Assembly (NCBI RefSeq): GCF_014237835.1 | Contig: NZ_JACJVI010000008.1 | Location: 62,001 to 126,000, forward strand | DNA: 64,000 nucleotides | Source of the DNA: Rhizobium sp. AQ_MP | GTDB taxonomy: Bacteria > Pseudomonadota > Alphaproteobacteria > Rhizobiales > Rhizobiaceae | Direction: 5' to 3' | Shown here: positions 20,525-30,278 of the stretch, piece by piece | Layout of the letters: every line of letters starts with the position of its first letter | Position numbering within the stretch: position 1 is the first letter of the stretch | The notes under the pieces: generated by a model | Told to the model about the DNA's origin: nothing | Databases searched by the model: none | Seen by the model: the letters and a program-made list of their open reading frames with translations, nothing else | Position numbers and translations under genes: made by a program

Positions 20525-20640
20525 GCGAGCATCCTCCTTCTGTCAGCATATCAGATGGCTCGAAGATATCAGCCGCACACAAAGGGTCAAGGGAATTTGT
20601 GCGGCGCACAACAATCGTCAATTGTAAGCCGGATAAGCAA

Positions 20641-20669
20641 ATGGGGCCACACCAAGGGCGCGACCCCAT
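20641..20669 (-). terminator. Hairpin after the DUF3126 gene
   Basis: An 8-base-pair stem (ATGGGGTC/GGCCCCAT on the minus strand, one G-U pair) with a 13-base loop is followed by TTGCTT. It lies about 60 bases after the DUF3126 stop and upstream of the phasin promoter region. Confidence 0.5.
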
Positions 20670-20729
20670 CAATTCAGGCTTGGTCCGATGAACCGGCGCA
20701 CCGGGCGAGGCGGCCGGAACTCGAATGCA

Positions 20730-20933
20730 TCAAAGGTCCACGTCGAGGATCGCCATGGAAAAATTGTAGGAGAGATCGCCATCTTCCTCGTCCTTGAAGA
20801 CGACGCCGAGAAACTCGTCACCTACGTAGACTTCAGCAGAATCGTCCTTACGGGGACGGGCCTTCACGCTCATCGTCGGATTGAAGGTGCGCTTGAAATA
20901 GGCGTCGAGTTTCTTCAGTTCTTCGGGCTTCAC
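20730..20933 (-). CDS. DUF3126 family protein
   Basis: A 67-residue protein with a GTG start (20933-20931) and GGAG 7 bases upstream. It begins VKPEELKKLDAYFKRTFNP and continues with KARPRKDDSAEVYVGDEFLG, the small alphaproteobacterial DUF3126 family of unknown function. A much longer open frame continues upstream through cysE in another frame; it is a shadow and is not used. Confidence 0.85.
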   Translation of the reverse strand: MKPEELKKLDAYFKRTFNPTMSVKARPRKDDSAEVYVGDEFLGVVFKDEEDGDLSYNFSMAILDVDL

Positions 20934-21061
20934 ACTGCGTCTCCGTGGACTGTTTCTTGGGTGCGCGCTTGTCGCACGGGCATTCCGGACATGTAAAGAC
21001 GCGAAAGTAAGTTTGCCCAACGAAGCCGGGCCCAAACCTTGCCGCTCACATGATCGTGCTA

Positions 21062-21886
21062 TCAGTCGTCCGAGGCGATCATCTGGTCCATCGATCGGCT
21101 CGGCTCGGCGCAACCGGCTTCCCCGACAACACGCGCCGGCACGCCTGCCACGGTGGTGCATCTCGGAACCGGCTTCAGCACGACAGAGCCTGCGGCGATG
21201 CGGGAGCAACTGCCGACCTCGATGTTGCCGAGAACCTTTGCCCCTGCCCCGATCATCACACCATCGCCGATCTTCGGGTGGCGGTCCGCCCCTTCCTTGC
21301 CGGTGCCGCCGAGCGTGACACCATGCAGGATCGACACGTTGTCGCCAATGCGCGCCGTCTCGCCGACCACGAGCCCTGTGGCGTGATCCAGGAAGATACC
21401 CTTGCCGATCCGGGCAGCCGGATTGATGTCCGTCTGGAACATGTTCGACGAGCGGCTCTGCAGGTAGAGCGCAAAATCGCGGCGGCCGTTGTTCCACAGC
21501 CAATGCGCCAGACGGTGAGTCTGGATGGCATGGAAGCCCTTGAAATAGAGCACCGGCTCGATGAACCGCGTGCAGGCCGGATCACGATCGTAGACCGCCT
21601 GGATATCCACGCGCAGGATTGTCGACCATTCCGGCCAATCCGCCATCATCGCCTCGAAGGCCTGACGCAGGACGATGGCCGGAACGTCGGAGTGATCGAG
21701 CCGCTCGCAGATCCGGTAGATCACACAATCTTCCAGTGACCGATGGCTCAGCACCGTCGAGTGGAAGAAGGCTGCCAGCATCGGGTCACGATCGGCAGCT
21801 ACGCGGGCTTCGTGCCGCAGGCTGTCCCAGATCGGATCCATGGACTTGACAGTTTCGGTCTTGAGGACGTCGTTGTGTGCGACCAT
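21062..21886 (-). CDS. cysE: Serine O-acetyltransferase
   Basis: CysE makes O-acetylserine from serine and acetyl-CoA, the first step of cysteine synthesis. The 274-residue protein has the N-terminal helical domain and the C-terminal hexapeptide beta helix with HATGLVVGETA, SILHGVTLGGTGK and a C-terminal VAGVPARVVG segment. The ATG at 21886 has GAGGAG 7 bases upstream; a frame to 21946 is not supported. It is divergent from the enoyl-CoA hydratase gene. Confidence 0.95.
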   Translation of the reverse strand: MVAHNDVLKTETVKSMDPIWDSLRHEARVAADRDPMLAAFFHSTVLSHRSLEDCVIYRICERLDHSDVPAIVLRQAFEAMMADWPEWSTILRVDIQAVYDRDPACTRFIEPVLYFKGFHAIQTHRLAHWLWNNGRRDFALYLQSRSSNMFQTDINPAARIGKGIFLDHATGLVVGETARIGDNVSILHGVTLGGTGKEGADRHPKIGDGVMIGAGAKVLGNIEVGSCSRIAAGSVVLKPVPRCTTVAGVPARVVGEAGCAEPSRSMDQMIASDD

Positions 21887-21957
21887 TGCCGGTCTCCTCA
21901 TTCGTCTTGGAACCGCATTATATAGTCGAAGACCTGATGAACTCAAATGGGGGCCGC

Positions 21958-22761
21958 ATGAAACAGTCGAACAGCTTTGCCAAAGGCTTTATCAAGGCTT
22001 TCTGTGAGACTGGAACCGGCCTGCTGGTGCTCGACAATCCACAGCGCAAGAACGCAGTCACCGCCGCCATGTGGCGGGCCATTCCCGACGCCATCCATTG
22101 GCTGCATGCCGAGGCCGGCGCCCGCGTCATCGTGCTGACCGGAGGGGGAGCGACGGATTTCTCAGCCGGAGCAGACATTTCGGAATTTACCGAATTACGG
22201 AAAGATTCTGCGACCGCGCGCATCTACGAAGCATCGAACAGCCGCGCCTTTGGCGCGATCCGCGAGGCTCCCGTACCGGTGATCGCGGCGATCCGGGGCA
22301 TTTGCTATGGTGGCGGCTTCGGGCTTGCGGCAGTTGCGGATCTCAGGCTCGCCTGCTCGGATGCGGTCTTTGCCGTGCCGGCCGCGCGGCTCGGCCTCGC
22401 CTATCCGGCCGATGCGGTGCAGGATTTCGTCCGCAGCCTCGGGAGCCAAATGGCGCGACGCGCCCTCTTTACCGGAGCCGCGATGAGAGCCCCGGAGCTT
22501 CTCGATTGCGGCTTCCTGTCGGAGACGACGGAAGCGGATCAGCTTGAACAAAGGGCCCAGATCCTGGCCGACACCATCGCCGCCAATGCGCCCCTGTCGC
22601 TTCGGGCATCGAAGCTTGCGCTGCGCGCCGTCGAGCAGGCGGACGAAGACCTGCTGCGCGAGGCAGAGATCATCGGGGCGCTTACCTTCGAGAGCGAGGA
22701 TTATCGCGAAGGGCGTGCAGCCTTTGCCGAACGCCGGCGACCGATCTTTACTGGCCGCTGA
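21958..22761 (+). CDS. Enoyl-CoA hydratase/isomerase family protein
   Basis: A crotonase-fold enzyme of 267 residues. The oxyanion-hole segments are FSAGADISEF and RGICYGGGFGLAAVADLRLA. The Glu pair of classical hydratases is not both evident: the second region reads ARLGLAYPADAVQDFV, so the exact reaction (hydratase, isomerase or other) is open. The ATG at 21958 with GGGGG upstream is preferred to the ATG at 21937. It is convergent with the following hydrolase gene. Confidence 0.85.
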   Translation: MKQSNSFAKGFIKAFCETGTGLLVLDNPQRKNAVTAAMWRAIPDAIHWLHAEAGARVIVLTGGGATDFSAGADISEFTELRKDSATARIYEASNSRAFGAIREAPVPVIAAIRGICYGGGFGLAAVADLRLACSDAVFAVPAARLGLAYPADAVQDFVRSLGSQMARRALFTGAAMRAPELLDCGFLSETTEADQLEQRAQILADTIAANAPLSLRASKLALRAVEQADEDLLREAEIIGALTFESEDYREGRAAFAERRRPIFTGR

Positions 22762-22764
22762 CGG

Positions 22765-23550
22765 TCAGCGGCTTTCCAGCTCGGAATAAAAATCAAGCGC
22801 CGCCTTCTTGAAGACCCTGTCGCCGACGGCCAGCATGTGGTCGCGGTTCGGAATGTCGAGGGCGATTGCGCGCGGCATCAATTCCGCGAGTTCGTGCGGC
22901 GAGCCGGCGATATCGTCCTTCGTGCCGACGCCGATCAGGGTCGGGATGTCGACCTTGGCGATATCCTGGCGGCTGACGAGGTCGCGGGAGGTGCGGATGC
23001 AGGCCGCGAGCGCCAGACGGTCGGACTTGGTCTGATCGGCAAAGGCGCGGAACATCCGGCCTCGTTCATGGGTAACATCGTCAAGCGAGGCAGCAAGCAG
23101 CGCATCGGCGATCGGATCCCAGTCGCCGACACCGTCGCACATGCCGATGCCCAGGCCACCGAATACAAGTGAGCGGACACGGTCGGGATGCTCGATGGCG
23201 AGAAAGGCCGAAATGCGGGCCCCCATGGAGTAGCCCATGACATGAGCATCGGCTAAGCCCAGATGGGTCAGCAGGGCTGCAGCGTCCCCTGCCATCGACG
23301 TCGGATGATAGGCTTCCGGGTCGTGCGGCTTGGCACTCGCTCCATGACCGCGATTGTCGATGGCAATCACCCGGTAGCCGGCATCGCCAAGCGTGCGCAG
23401 CCAGCCGGGATAGACCCAGTTGACGTTCGCCGATGATGCAAAACCGTGGATGAGCAGAATCGGTTCTCCGGCCGGGTCACCATCGTCGAAATAGGCAAGG
23501 TCGAGCCCGTCATTGCGGAAACTGGAGAACGGCGGCGCGTCGAGATTCAT
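22765..23550 (-). CDS. Alpha/beta fold hydrolase
   Basis: A 261-residue alpha/beta hydrolase. It shows LLIHGFASSANVNW (oxyanion HG), the nucleophile elbow GYSMGA with the catalytic Ser, and a late NRDHMLAV with the probable catalytic His. No signal peptide is present. The substrate is unknown; carboxylesterase, lactonase and 3-oxoadipate enol-lactonase-like activities are all possible. AAGGA lies upstream of the ATG. It is divergent from the zinc-finger gene. Confidence 0.85.
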   Translation of the reverse strand: MNLDAPPFSSFRNDGLDLAYFDDGDPAGEPILLIHGFASSANVNWVYPGWLRTLGDAGYRVIAIDNRGHGASAKPHDPEAYHPTSMAGDAAALLTHLGLADAHVMGYSMGARISAFLAIEHPDRVRSLVFGGLGIGMCDGVGDWDPIADALLAASLDDVTHERGRMFRAFADQTKSDRLALAACIRTSRDLVSRQDIAKVDIPTLIGVGTKDDIAGSPHELAELMPRAIALDIPNRDHMLAVGDRVFKKAALDFYSELESR

Positions 23551-23716
23551 CGATCAGTCCTTGGTAAGCACGGGCGGGCAACCATAGCCATCGCCACACT
23601 GACATCAATTGCCGCAGGCCGATTTTCTGTGGTTTTTGGCAGTCTGCGGCTCTACACTTTTGCAAACGACGGCGCTAATGTCCGCGCCAATTCGCAAAGC
23701 AGTCTCGGAGCACATC

Positions 23717-23962
23717 ATGGCCGGTCACACTATTCCCCATTTCCAGAACGACGGCGGTCACCGCGTGATTGAGGTCGGCGTGAAGGAATTCATGTGCACC
23801 GGCGCCTCCGTGCCGTTCGACCATCCGCACATCTTCATCGATATGGGACATGACAACGAGAAGGTCTGTTCCTATTGCTCGACGCTCTACCGCTATAATC
23901 CGAGCCTCAAGGCCGAACAGACCAATCCTCCTGGCTGCGTCTTCCACGTCAAGGCGGCGTGA
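23717..23962 (+). CDS. Zinc-finger domain protein, CHCC type (NDUFS6-like)
   Basis: An 81-residue protein with the CHCC zinc-finger pattern: Cys in FMCTGASVPFDHPHIFIDMG, a His nine residues on, and the CSYC pair. This family includes the mitochondrial complex I accessory subunit NDUFS6 and its alphaproteobacterial homologues. The ATG at 23717 has GGAG 6 bases upstream. The following monooxygenase gene starts within 30 bases of its stop (or overlaps as GTGA if the upstream GTG is used), so they may be cotranscribed. Confidence 0.85.
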   Translation: MAGHTIPHFQNDGGHRVIEVGVKEFMCTGASVPFDHPHIFIDMGHDNEKVCSYCSTLYRYNPSLKAEQTNPPGCVFHVKAA

Positions 23963-23988
23963 CGGCGGCGTCACGATCGGCATCATCC

Positions 23989-25152
23989 ATGTCCATCAAG
24001 CACGCCGCCATCGTTGGAGCCGGGGTGGCGGGCCTGACTGCGGCCCTGTCGCTCGCAGCCAAGGGCATATCCTCCGACATCATCGAGCAGGCACCGCAGC
24101 TCGGCGAAGTGGGCGCCGGCCTGCAGCTCTCGCCGAACGCGACTCGGGTGCTCGGCCAGCTCGGTGTGCTGCCGGATCTCGAACGGCACTGGGTCGAGCC
24201 ACGCTCGATCAGCCTTGTATCGGGCCGTGATCTTCGTGCCCTTGCCAGCGTGCCCGCGGGCGATTTTGCCCGGCAACGCTGGGGCTATCCCTACGGCGTC
24301 CTGCATCGTTCGACTCTGCAGCAATCCCTTCTGCGCGCCGTGCTCAACCAGCCGCTCTGTCGCCTGCATCTTGGCCACCGGGTCCAGGGTGTGGGCGCGG
24401 ACGCGCTTACCGCCGTCACCCCGCGAAAGCCCGATCTCATCGTCGGAGCCGATGGCGCCTGGTCGGTGGCGCGTGATGCCATCGCCGACAGCCCGACGGT
24501 CAGCTTTTCCGGCAACATTGCCTGGCGCTTCACGATCGGCCAGGCCGGCGCACCGGCCTTTCTGTCACGCACCGGCGTCACAGCCTATCTTGGCGCAAAG
24601 GCCCATCTCGTCAGCTATCCGCTGAAAGAAATCGATGGCTTCAATCTGGTCGCGATCGCAGCCGGCACGAGAAGCGACGAGAGCTGGGCGATCGATGCCG
24701 ATGCTGCCCGGCGCGCCATGCTGCTTGAGCAGTTTTCCGGCTGGCACCGTGACATCAGGACGATTCTTGCGGGTGCTGAGCGCCCGACCTTCTGGCCGCT
24801 CTACGAAGCCTCCGACGGGACCTGGCACAATGGGCGGGACACGGTACTGATCGGTGATGCCGCGCATGCGATGATGCCGTTCTCGGCCCAAGGCGCCGCC
24901 ATGGCGATCGAGGATGCGTTTGCGCTCGCCTCACATGTGGCCAAAACCTCCCTGCCCTCAGCGCTTGTCGCGTTTTCCGTCGAGCGCAAAGCGCGTGCGG
25001 CACGGGTCAAGGCACGCGGCGATTTCAACCGCTTCGCCTATCATGCGCGCGGCCCCTTCCGGATCGGCCGCGACATCGTGCTGTCGTTGCGGCCGGCGGA
25101 AAAGCTGGCCGCCGATCTCGACTGGCTCTACGGCCACCGGATCGGCGACTGA
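23989..25152 (+). CDS. FAD-dependent monooxygenase (UbiH/salicylate hydroxylase-like)
   Basis: A 387-residue class A flavin monooxygenase. It shows the Rossmann GxGxxG (AIVGAGVAGLTAALSLA), the DG motif (LIVGADGAWSVARD, about residue 155) and the GD motif (VLIGDAAHAMMPFSAQGA, about residue 285). The closest characterised families hydroxylate aromatic acids, but the substrate cannot be told from sequence. A GTG start at 23959 that overlaps the previous stop is possible; the ATG at 23989 starts where related proteins start. Confidence 0.88.
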   Translation: MSIKHAAIVGAGVAGLTAALSLAAKGISSDIIEQAPQLGEVGAGLQLSPNATRVLGQLGVLPDLERHWVEPRSISLVSGRDLRALASVPAGDFARQRWGYPYGVLHRSTLQQSLLRAVLNQPLCRLHLGHRVQGVGADALTAVTPRKPDLIVGADGAWSVARDAIADSPTVSFSGNIAWRFTIGQAGAPAFLSRTGVTAYLGAKAHLVSYPLKEIDGFNLVAIAAGTRSDESWAIDADAARRAMLLEQFSGWHRDIRTILAGAERPTFWPLYEASDGTWHNGRDTVLIGDAAHAMMPFSAQGAAMAIEDAFALASHVAKTSLPSALVAFSVERKARAARVKARGDFNRFAYHARGPFRIGRDIVLSLRPAEKLAADLDWLYGHRIGD

Positions 25153-25168
25153 TCTTTTACCGAGGTGC

Positions 25169-26359
25169 TTACACCGCTGCCGCCGCAGCAAATCCGCGCT
25201 CCAGATCGGCGGTGATGTCTTCGACATTCTCCAGGCCGATCTGCAGACGGATCACCGCACCATCGGTTGGTCCCTTGCGGATCTTGCGATCGTCAAGGTT
25301 TACCAGCACTGCCAGGCTCTCGTAACCGCCCCAGGACCAGCCAAGGCCAAAGAGCTGCAGCGCGTCGAGGAAGGCGTGCGCCTTCGGCTTGATCTTTTCC
25401 CGTGACGAGGCGGGCAGCACGAAAGAGAAGACGCCACTCGCGCCCTTGAAGTCCCGCTTCCAGATGGCGTGCCCCGGGAAACTTTCCAGCGCAGGGTGCA
25501 GCACACGCGCCACGTCGCCGCGACCTTCCAGCCAGCGGGCGACCGACAGCGCGCTCTTGTAGTGGTGGTCCAGACGAAGGCCCATGGTGCGCAGACCACG
25601 CAGGATCTGGTAGCTGTCATCGGGCGCACCACAGATCCCCAGCGTTATGTTTGCCTCCTTCAGCACCGGCCAGTGCTTTGCATTGGCCGAGACTGTGCCC
25701 ATCAGAATATCCGAGTGGCCGGATGGATATTTCGTGGCGGCATGGATCGAGATATCGGCCCCGAAATCCAGAGCACGGAAGTAAAGCGGCGTCGCCCAGG
25801 TGTTGTCGATGGTCACGACGCAGCCATACTTGTGCGCTGCGTCGGAAATGGCCCTGATATCCTGCATCTCCATGGTATTGGAGCCCGGCGCTTCGGTGTG
25901 CACTAATCTGGTATTCGGGCGGATGAGACGTTCGATATCTGCACCGATTTCCGGGTCGTAATATTCCACCTCGACACCGAGGCGGATCAACATCGCGTCG
26001 CAGAAATGACGGCACGGCGAGTAGACGGAGTCGACGATCAGGGCATGGTCGCCAGCCGAGAGAAAGGCGAGAAAGGGCACCGTGATCGCGGCAAGACCAG
26101 AGGGCACCAGGATGGTGCCGTCGGAGCCTTCCAACTCGTCGATAGCACCGCAGAGCGCATCGGTCGTTGGGGTGCCGCGCGTGCCGTAGGTGTAACGTTG
26201 CGCTCTTGTCTCCATCGCCCTCGCATTGGGGAAAAGAACGGTCGAGGCATGCACGACGGGCGGGTTGACGAAGCCGTGATAGTCAGTGGGATCATAGCCG
26301 ATATGGCAAAGCTTGGTATCGCTTCCGGCCGCGCTTAGCCATTCTTTGGATTTGCTCAT
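25169..26359 (-). CDS. metC: Cystathionine beta-lyase
   Basis: MetC cleaves cystathionine to homocysteine, pyruvate and ammonia in methionine synthesis. The 396-residue PLP enzyme of the Cys/Met metabolism family has RYTYGTRGTPTTDAL, the LVPSGLAAIT segment and the PLP Lys in SIHAATKYPSGHSD. An AGGAA site precedes the ATG. In Rhizobium leguminosarum a metC gene lies divergently upstream of the aap operon, and the same arrangement is seen here. Confidence 0.93.
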   Translation of the reverse strand: MSKSKEWLSAAGSDTKLCHIGYDPTDYHGFVNPPVVHASTVLFPNARAMETRAQRYTYGTRGTPTTDALCGAIDELEGSDGTILVPSGLAAITVPFLAFLSAGDHALIVDSVYSPCRHFCDAMLIRLGVEVEYYDPEIGADIERLIRPNTRLVHTEAPGSNTMEMQDIRAISDAAHKYGCVVTIDNTWATPLYFRALDFGADISIHAATKYPSGHSDILMGTVSANAKHWPVLKEANITLGICGAPDDSYQILRGLRTMGLRLDHHYKSALSVARWLEGRGDVARVLHPALESFPGHAIWKRDFKGASGVFSFVLPASSREKIKPKAHAFLDALQLFGLGWSWGGYESLAVLVNLDDRKIRKGPTDGAVIRLQIGLENVEDITADLERGFAAAAAV

Positions 26360-26588
26360 GGATTCAGTTTCCTAACAGGCGAAGAGCCATGGTTTTCGCC
26401 CCTCACGCAGGCCGGGTCAAGGCGCACAATCGCGTGATACCGCGGCGCATGTCTTGCTGAAAAGTCGTGCCGATACTGTTGGAAAGGCGTCATTTTCATC
26501 ACTTTAGACAAAAAACCACACATTTTTGCCTATTTGGAGGGCGTTTTTGGCAAATTAGCGCTTTTGTGGCCATTCTGCGGCATAAAGA

Positions 26589-26620
26589 CTTGACCCTGCT
26601 CGAATTTGCGACTGAGATAT
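26589..26620 (+). promoter_or_regulatory. Candidate promoter of aapJQMP
   Basis: The 359-base metC-aapJ gap contains a good CTTGAC -35 element (26589-26594) and an AGATAT -10-like element (26615-26620), about 20 bases apart, longer than ideal. A CGGCTCGC/GCGAGCCG inverted repeat (26623-26649) follows, within the presumed leader. The AT-rich stretch 26500-26560 may hold the metC promoter or regulator sites. Weak evidence. Confidence 0.35.
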
Positions 26621-26718
26621 GACGGCTCGCACCGGGAGGCCGCGAGCCGACGTGCGCTGCTAGTTTTTGAGCAGGTGGCCGTCGCTGGCATACAACAAGA
26701 GAAAAAAGGTTGGGAAAA

Positions 26719-27747
26719 ATGAACAACAAGTTCCTGTCAGCCGCCATCGGCGCTGCAGTCCTGGGTTTTGGCGCGTCCGCTGCTTCGGCAGCCGTTCTCG
26801 ATGACGTCAAGGCCAAGGGCTTCGTGCAGTGCGGCGTCAACACGGGTCTGGCTGGCTTCGCTTCGCCGGACGCCGCCGGCAACTGGACCGGCTTCGACGT
26901 CGACTACTGCAAGGCCGTTGCCGCCGCCGTTTTTGGTGACGCTACCAAGGTGAAGTACACGCCGACCACCGCACAGAGCCGTTTCACCGCACTTCAGTCC
27001 GGCGAAGTCGACGTTCTGATCCGCAACACGACCTGGACCATTAGCCGCGACACCGCGCTCGGCTTTAACTTCCGCACCGTCAACTACTATGACGGCCAGG
27101 GCTTCATGGTACCGAAGAGCCTGAACGTGAAGTCGGCCCTGGAATTGTCCGGCGCTGCTGTCTGCGTCCAGTCCGGCACGACAACCGAACTCAATCTTGC
27201 AGACTACTTCAAGGCCAACAACCTCGAGTACAAGCCGGTCGTTTTCGAAAAACTGGAAGAAGTCAACGCTGCCTACCAGGCTGGCCGTTGCGACGTCTAC
27301 ACGACCGACCAGTCGGGCCTGTATTCGCTGCGTCTGACGCTGACCAACCCGGACGAACACGTCATTCTGCCGGAAATCATCTCCAAGGAGCCGCTCGGCC
27401 CGGCCGTTCGCCAGGGTGACGACCAGTGGTTCGACATCGTTTCGTGGACCCACTATGCGCTGGTGACCGCTGAAGAATTCGGCATCACCCAGGCCAATGT
27501 CGACGAGATCAAGTCGACCACCACCAACCCGGACATCAAGCGCTTCCTCGGCGCCGAAGCCGACACCAAGATCGGTACCGACCTCGGCCTGACCAACGAC
27601 TGGGCCTACAACATCATCAAGGGCGTCGGTAACTACGGCGAAATCTTCGAGCGTAACATCGGCACCAACACTCCGCTCAAGATCGAGCGCGGCGTGAACG
27701 CGCTGTGGTCGAAGGGTGGCCTGCAGTACGCACCGCCGATCCGTTAA
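26719..27747 (+). CDS. aapJ: General L-amino acid ABC transporter, substrate-binding protein
   Basis: AapJ is the periplasmic binding protein of the broad-range amino-acid importer AapJQMP. The 342-residue precursor has a signal peptide (about 1-22, cleavage after ASAAS/AASA) and the SBP family 3 fold with VLDDVKAKGFVQCGVNTG, WTGFDVDYCKA and AGRCDVYTTDQSGLYS. Four Cys are visible. It is the first gene of the operon, and a strong hairpin right after its stop probably raises its relative expression. Confidence 0.95.
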   Translation: MNNKFLSAAIGAAVLGFGASAASAAVLDDVKAKGFVQCGVNTGLAGFASPDAAGNWTGFDVDYCKAVAAAVFGDATKVKYTPTTAQSRFTALQSGEVDVLIRNTTWTISRDTALGFNFRTVNYYDGQGFMVPKSLNVKSALELSGAAVCVQSGTTTELNLADYFKANNLEYKPVVFEKLEEVNAAYQAGRCDVYTTDQSGLYSLRLTLTNPDEHVILPEIISKEPLGPAVRQGDDQWFDIVSWTHYALVTAEEFGITQANVDEIKSTTTNPDIKRFLGAEADTKIGTDLGLTNDWAYNIIKGVGNYGEIFERNIGTNTPLKIERGVNALWSKGGLQYAPPIR

Positions 27748-27763
27748 GTTCGGCTGGAGGTTT

Positions 27764-27787
27764 GCGAGGCGGCGAAAGCCGCCTCGC
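27764..27787 (+). promoter_or_regulatory. Stable hairpin between aapJ and aapQ
   Basis: A 10-base-pair perfect stem (GCGAGGCGGC/GCCGCCTCGC) with a GAAA tetraloop starts 16 bases after the aapJ stop. No T-run follows. It fits an mRNA-stabilising or partial-termination element that allows far more binding protein than permease. The remaining 27788-27913 gap shows nothing else. Confidence 0.65.
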
Positions 27788-27913
27788 GCTTATCGGGACT
27801 ACGTGTTCAGACCGGCACGTGCGCTGCGGTCAGCAGCGTCAGCAAAGAATGCCGGCTGTCTCTAAAAACAATAACAGTTAAGGCTCGTAGAAGCCTCGGG
27901 GATTTGGCACAGC

Positions 27914-29107
27914 ATGACAGATCACGCCACCAGTTTGCCTGCCGGAAGGCAGAGCTTTGGCTCGCTGATCTACGATCCGAAAGCAAGATCCATCTTCTTT
28001 CAGATCGCTACGATCGCCGTCATGACGTTTATCGTCTGGACAATTGCGAACAACACCATCGAAAATCTGGCCCGCAGCAATACTGCGACGGGCTACGACT
28101 TCCTCAACGGCCGCGCCGGTTTCGACATCGGCCAGAGCCTGATCGCCTATTCGTCGGATTCGACCTACGGCCGGGCTCTGATCGTCGGCCTCCTCAACAC
28201 CATCCTGATCGCAGTCACCGGCATCATCACCGCAACGGTGATCGGTTTCATCATCGGGATTGGCCGCCTTTCGCGGAACTGGCTGATCGCCAAGCTTTGC
28301 ACCGTCTATGTCGAGGCGTTCCGCAACCTGCCGCCGCTGCTCGTCATCTTCTTTTGGTATTCGGGCGTGCTCTCGACGCTGCCGCAACCGCGTGACTCGG
28401 TCGAATTGCCGTTTTCGTCCTTCCTCAACAATCGCGGCCTGGCCTTTCCCAAGCCGATCTGGGGTGAAGGTGCGGGCATCATTCCGATTGCGCTTGTGGT
28501 CGGCATCATCGCCACCATCCTCGTGGCACGCTGGGCCAAGGCCCGACAGATGCGGACCGGCCAGATCTTCCCGACGGGCTGGGTCGGCGCCGGCCTGATC
28601 GTCGGTCTGCCGATCGTTGCCTTCGTCGCGGCAGGCTCGCCGCTCACCTTTGACTATCCGGTCGCAAGCCGCTTCAACATGACGGGCGGTGCTGTGATCG
28701 CGCCGGAATTCGTCGCCCTTTATCTGGCGCTCTCCTTCTACACCGCCGCCTTCATCGCGGAAATCATCCGTGCCGGCATCAAGGGTGTGTCGAAAGGCCA
28801 GACCGAGGCCGCGTCCGCACTCGGATTGCAGCCCTCGACGACCACCCGCCTGGTGATCGTGCCGCAGGCCATGCGCATCATCATTCCGCCGCTGACCAGC
28901 CAGTATCTCAACCTGACGAAAAACTCGTCGCTCGGTGTGGCCGTCGGATTCCCGGAACTGGTGTCGACAGGCGGCACGACGCTGAACCAGACCGGCCAGG
29001 CGATCGAAATCGTCTCGATCTGGCTTGTCGTCTATCTCTCCATCAGCATTGTGACCTCGCTCTTCATGAACTGGTTCAATGCCAAGATGGCCCTGGTGGA
29101 GCGTTGA
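27914..29107 (+). CDS. aapQ: General L-amino acid ABC transporter, permease
   Basis: AapQ is one of two inner-membrane permeases of the Aap importer. The 397-residue protein has about eight hydrophobic segments. The His/Glu/Lys-type permease domain lies in the C-terminal half, with the EAA-like loop [20 protein letters not shown] followed by [12 protein letters not shown]. An early [11 protein letters not shown] segment and a periplasmic loop are typical of AapQ. The TGA is followed two bases later by the aapM ATG. Confidence 0.95.
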   Translation: MTDHATSLPAGRQSFGSLIYDPKARSIFFQIATIAVMTFIVWTIANNTIENLARSNTATGYDFLNGRAGFDIGQSLIAYSSDSTYGRALIVGLLNTILIAVTGIITATVIGFIIGIGRLSRNWLIAKLCTVYVEAFRNLPPLLVIFFWYSGVLSTLPQPRDSVELPFSSFLNNRGLAFPKPIWGEGAGIIPIALVVGIIATILVARWAKARQMRTGQIFPTGWVGAGLIVGLPIVAFVAAGSPLTFDYPVASRFNMTGGAVIAPEFVALYLALSFYTAAFIAEIIRAGIKGVSKGQTEAASALGLQPSTTTRLVIVPQAMRIIIPPLTSQYLNLTKNSSLGVAVGFPELVSTGGTTLNQTGQAIEIVSIWLVVYLSISIVTSLFMNWFNAKMALVER

Positions 29108-29109
29108 TC

Positions 29110-30261
29110 ATGGCGCGTGAACTGACGTATATCCGCCAGGAAATGCTGGCACCCCTTCCACCTCCGACTTCCGATGCCAGCATCGTGGGCTGGATTCGGA
29201 AAAACTTGCTCGCCACGCCCAAAGACGTCGTCCTGACGATCCTCGGGCTGGCCGTGCTGGCGCTCATCCTGCCGGGCGCCATCAACTTCCTGTTCCTCGA
29301 TGCCGCCTGGTTCGGTACCGATCGCTCGGTCTGCGCCACGGTGGCCCAGGGCGGGATCCAGCCGGACGGCTGGAAAGGTGCATGCTGGGCCTTCGTCGAA
29401 AGCCGCTTCTCGCAGTTCATCTTCGGGCGTTACCCGCTTGAAGAACGCTGGCGCGTGATCCTGGTCGGTGTGATGTTCGTGGCACTGCTCGTGCCGCTGC
29501 TGATCCCGAAGGCGCCGCGCAAAGGGCTGAACGCACTGCTTCTGTTCATCATCTTCCCGGTCGTCGCTTTCTTCCTGCTGCATGGCGGGTTCGGCCTTGC
29601 GATCGTCGAAACCCCGCTCTGGGGTGGCCTGATGGTAACGCTGATCCTCTCCTTCGTCGGCATCGCGGTTTCGCTGCCGCTCGGCATCCTGCTCGCGCTC
29701 GGGCGCCGTTCGGACATGCCGGTGATCAAGGTCATCTGCGTGACTTTCATCGAGGTGGTGCGCGGTGTGCCGCTGATCACGGTTCTCTTCATGGCGAACG
29801 TGATGCTGCCGCTCTTCATGCCGACCGGCTGGACGATCGACAACTTCCTGCGCGCGCTCGTCGGCGTGTCGCTGTTTGCCTCGGCCTATATGGCGGAGGT
29901 CGTGCGCGGCGGCCTGCAGGCCATCCCGAAGGGACAGTATGAGGGCGCCGATTCCCTCGGCCTCTCCTACTGGCAGAAGACCCGCCTGATCATCCTGCCG
30001 CAGGCGATCAAGCTGGTCATCCCGGGGATCGTCAACACCTTCATCGGCCTGTTCAAGGATACCTCGCTCGTGTCGATCATCGGCATGTTCGATCTGCTTG
30101 GCATCGTCCGCCTCAACTTCACCGATGCCAGCTGGGCAACGCCCGTGACGCCGCTCACAGGTCTGATCTTCGCCGGCTTCATATTCTGGATCTTCTGCTT
30201 CGGCATGTCGCGCTACTCCGCCTTCATGGAGCGGCACCTCGACACCGGTCACAAGCGCTAA
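29110..30261 (+). CDS. aapM: General L-amino acid ABC transporter, permease
   Basis: AapM is the second permease. The 383-residue protein has an N-terminal hydrophilic stretch, about eight membrane segments, and the EAA loop [20 protein letters not shown] near residue 280 that contacts AapP. A central [18 protein letters not shown] block is typical. The start ATG at 29110 has GGAG 8 bases upstream; the frame extends two codons to a TTG. Confidence 0.95.
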   Translation: MARELTYIRQEMLAPLPPPTSDASIVGWIRKNLLATPKDVVLTILGLAVLALILPGAINFLFLDAAWFGTDRSVCATVAQGGIQPDGWKGACWAFVESRFSQFIFGRYPLEERWRVILVGVMFVALLVPLLIPKAPRKGLNALLLFIIFPVVAFFLLHGGFGLAIVETPLWGGLMVTLILSFVGIAVSLPLGILLALGRRSDMPVIKVICVTFIEVVRGVPLITVLFMANVMLPLFMPTGWTIDNFLRALVGVSLFASAYMAEVVRGGLQAIPKGQYEGADSLGLSYWQKTRLIILPQAIKLVIPGIVNTFIGLFKDTSLVSIIGMFDLLGIVRLNFTDASWATPVTPLTGLIFAGFIFWIFCFGMSRYSAFMERHLDTGHKR

Positions 30262-30278
30262 GAACAAGGGGAAAAACC

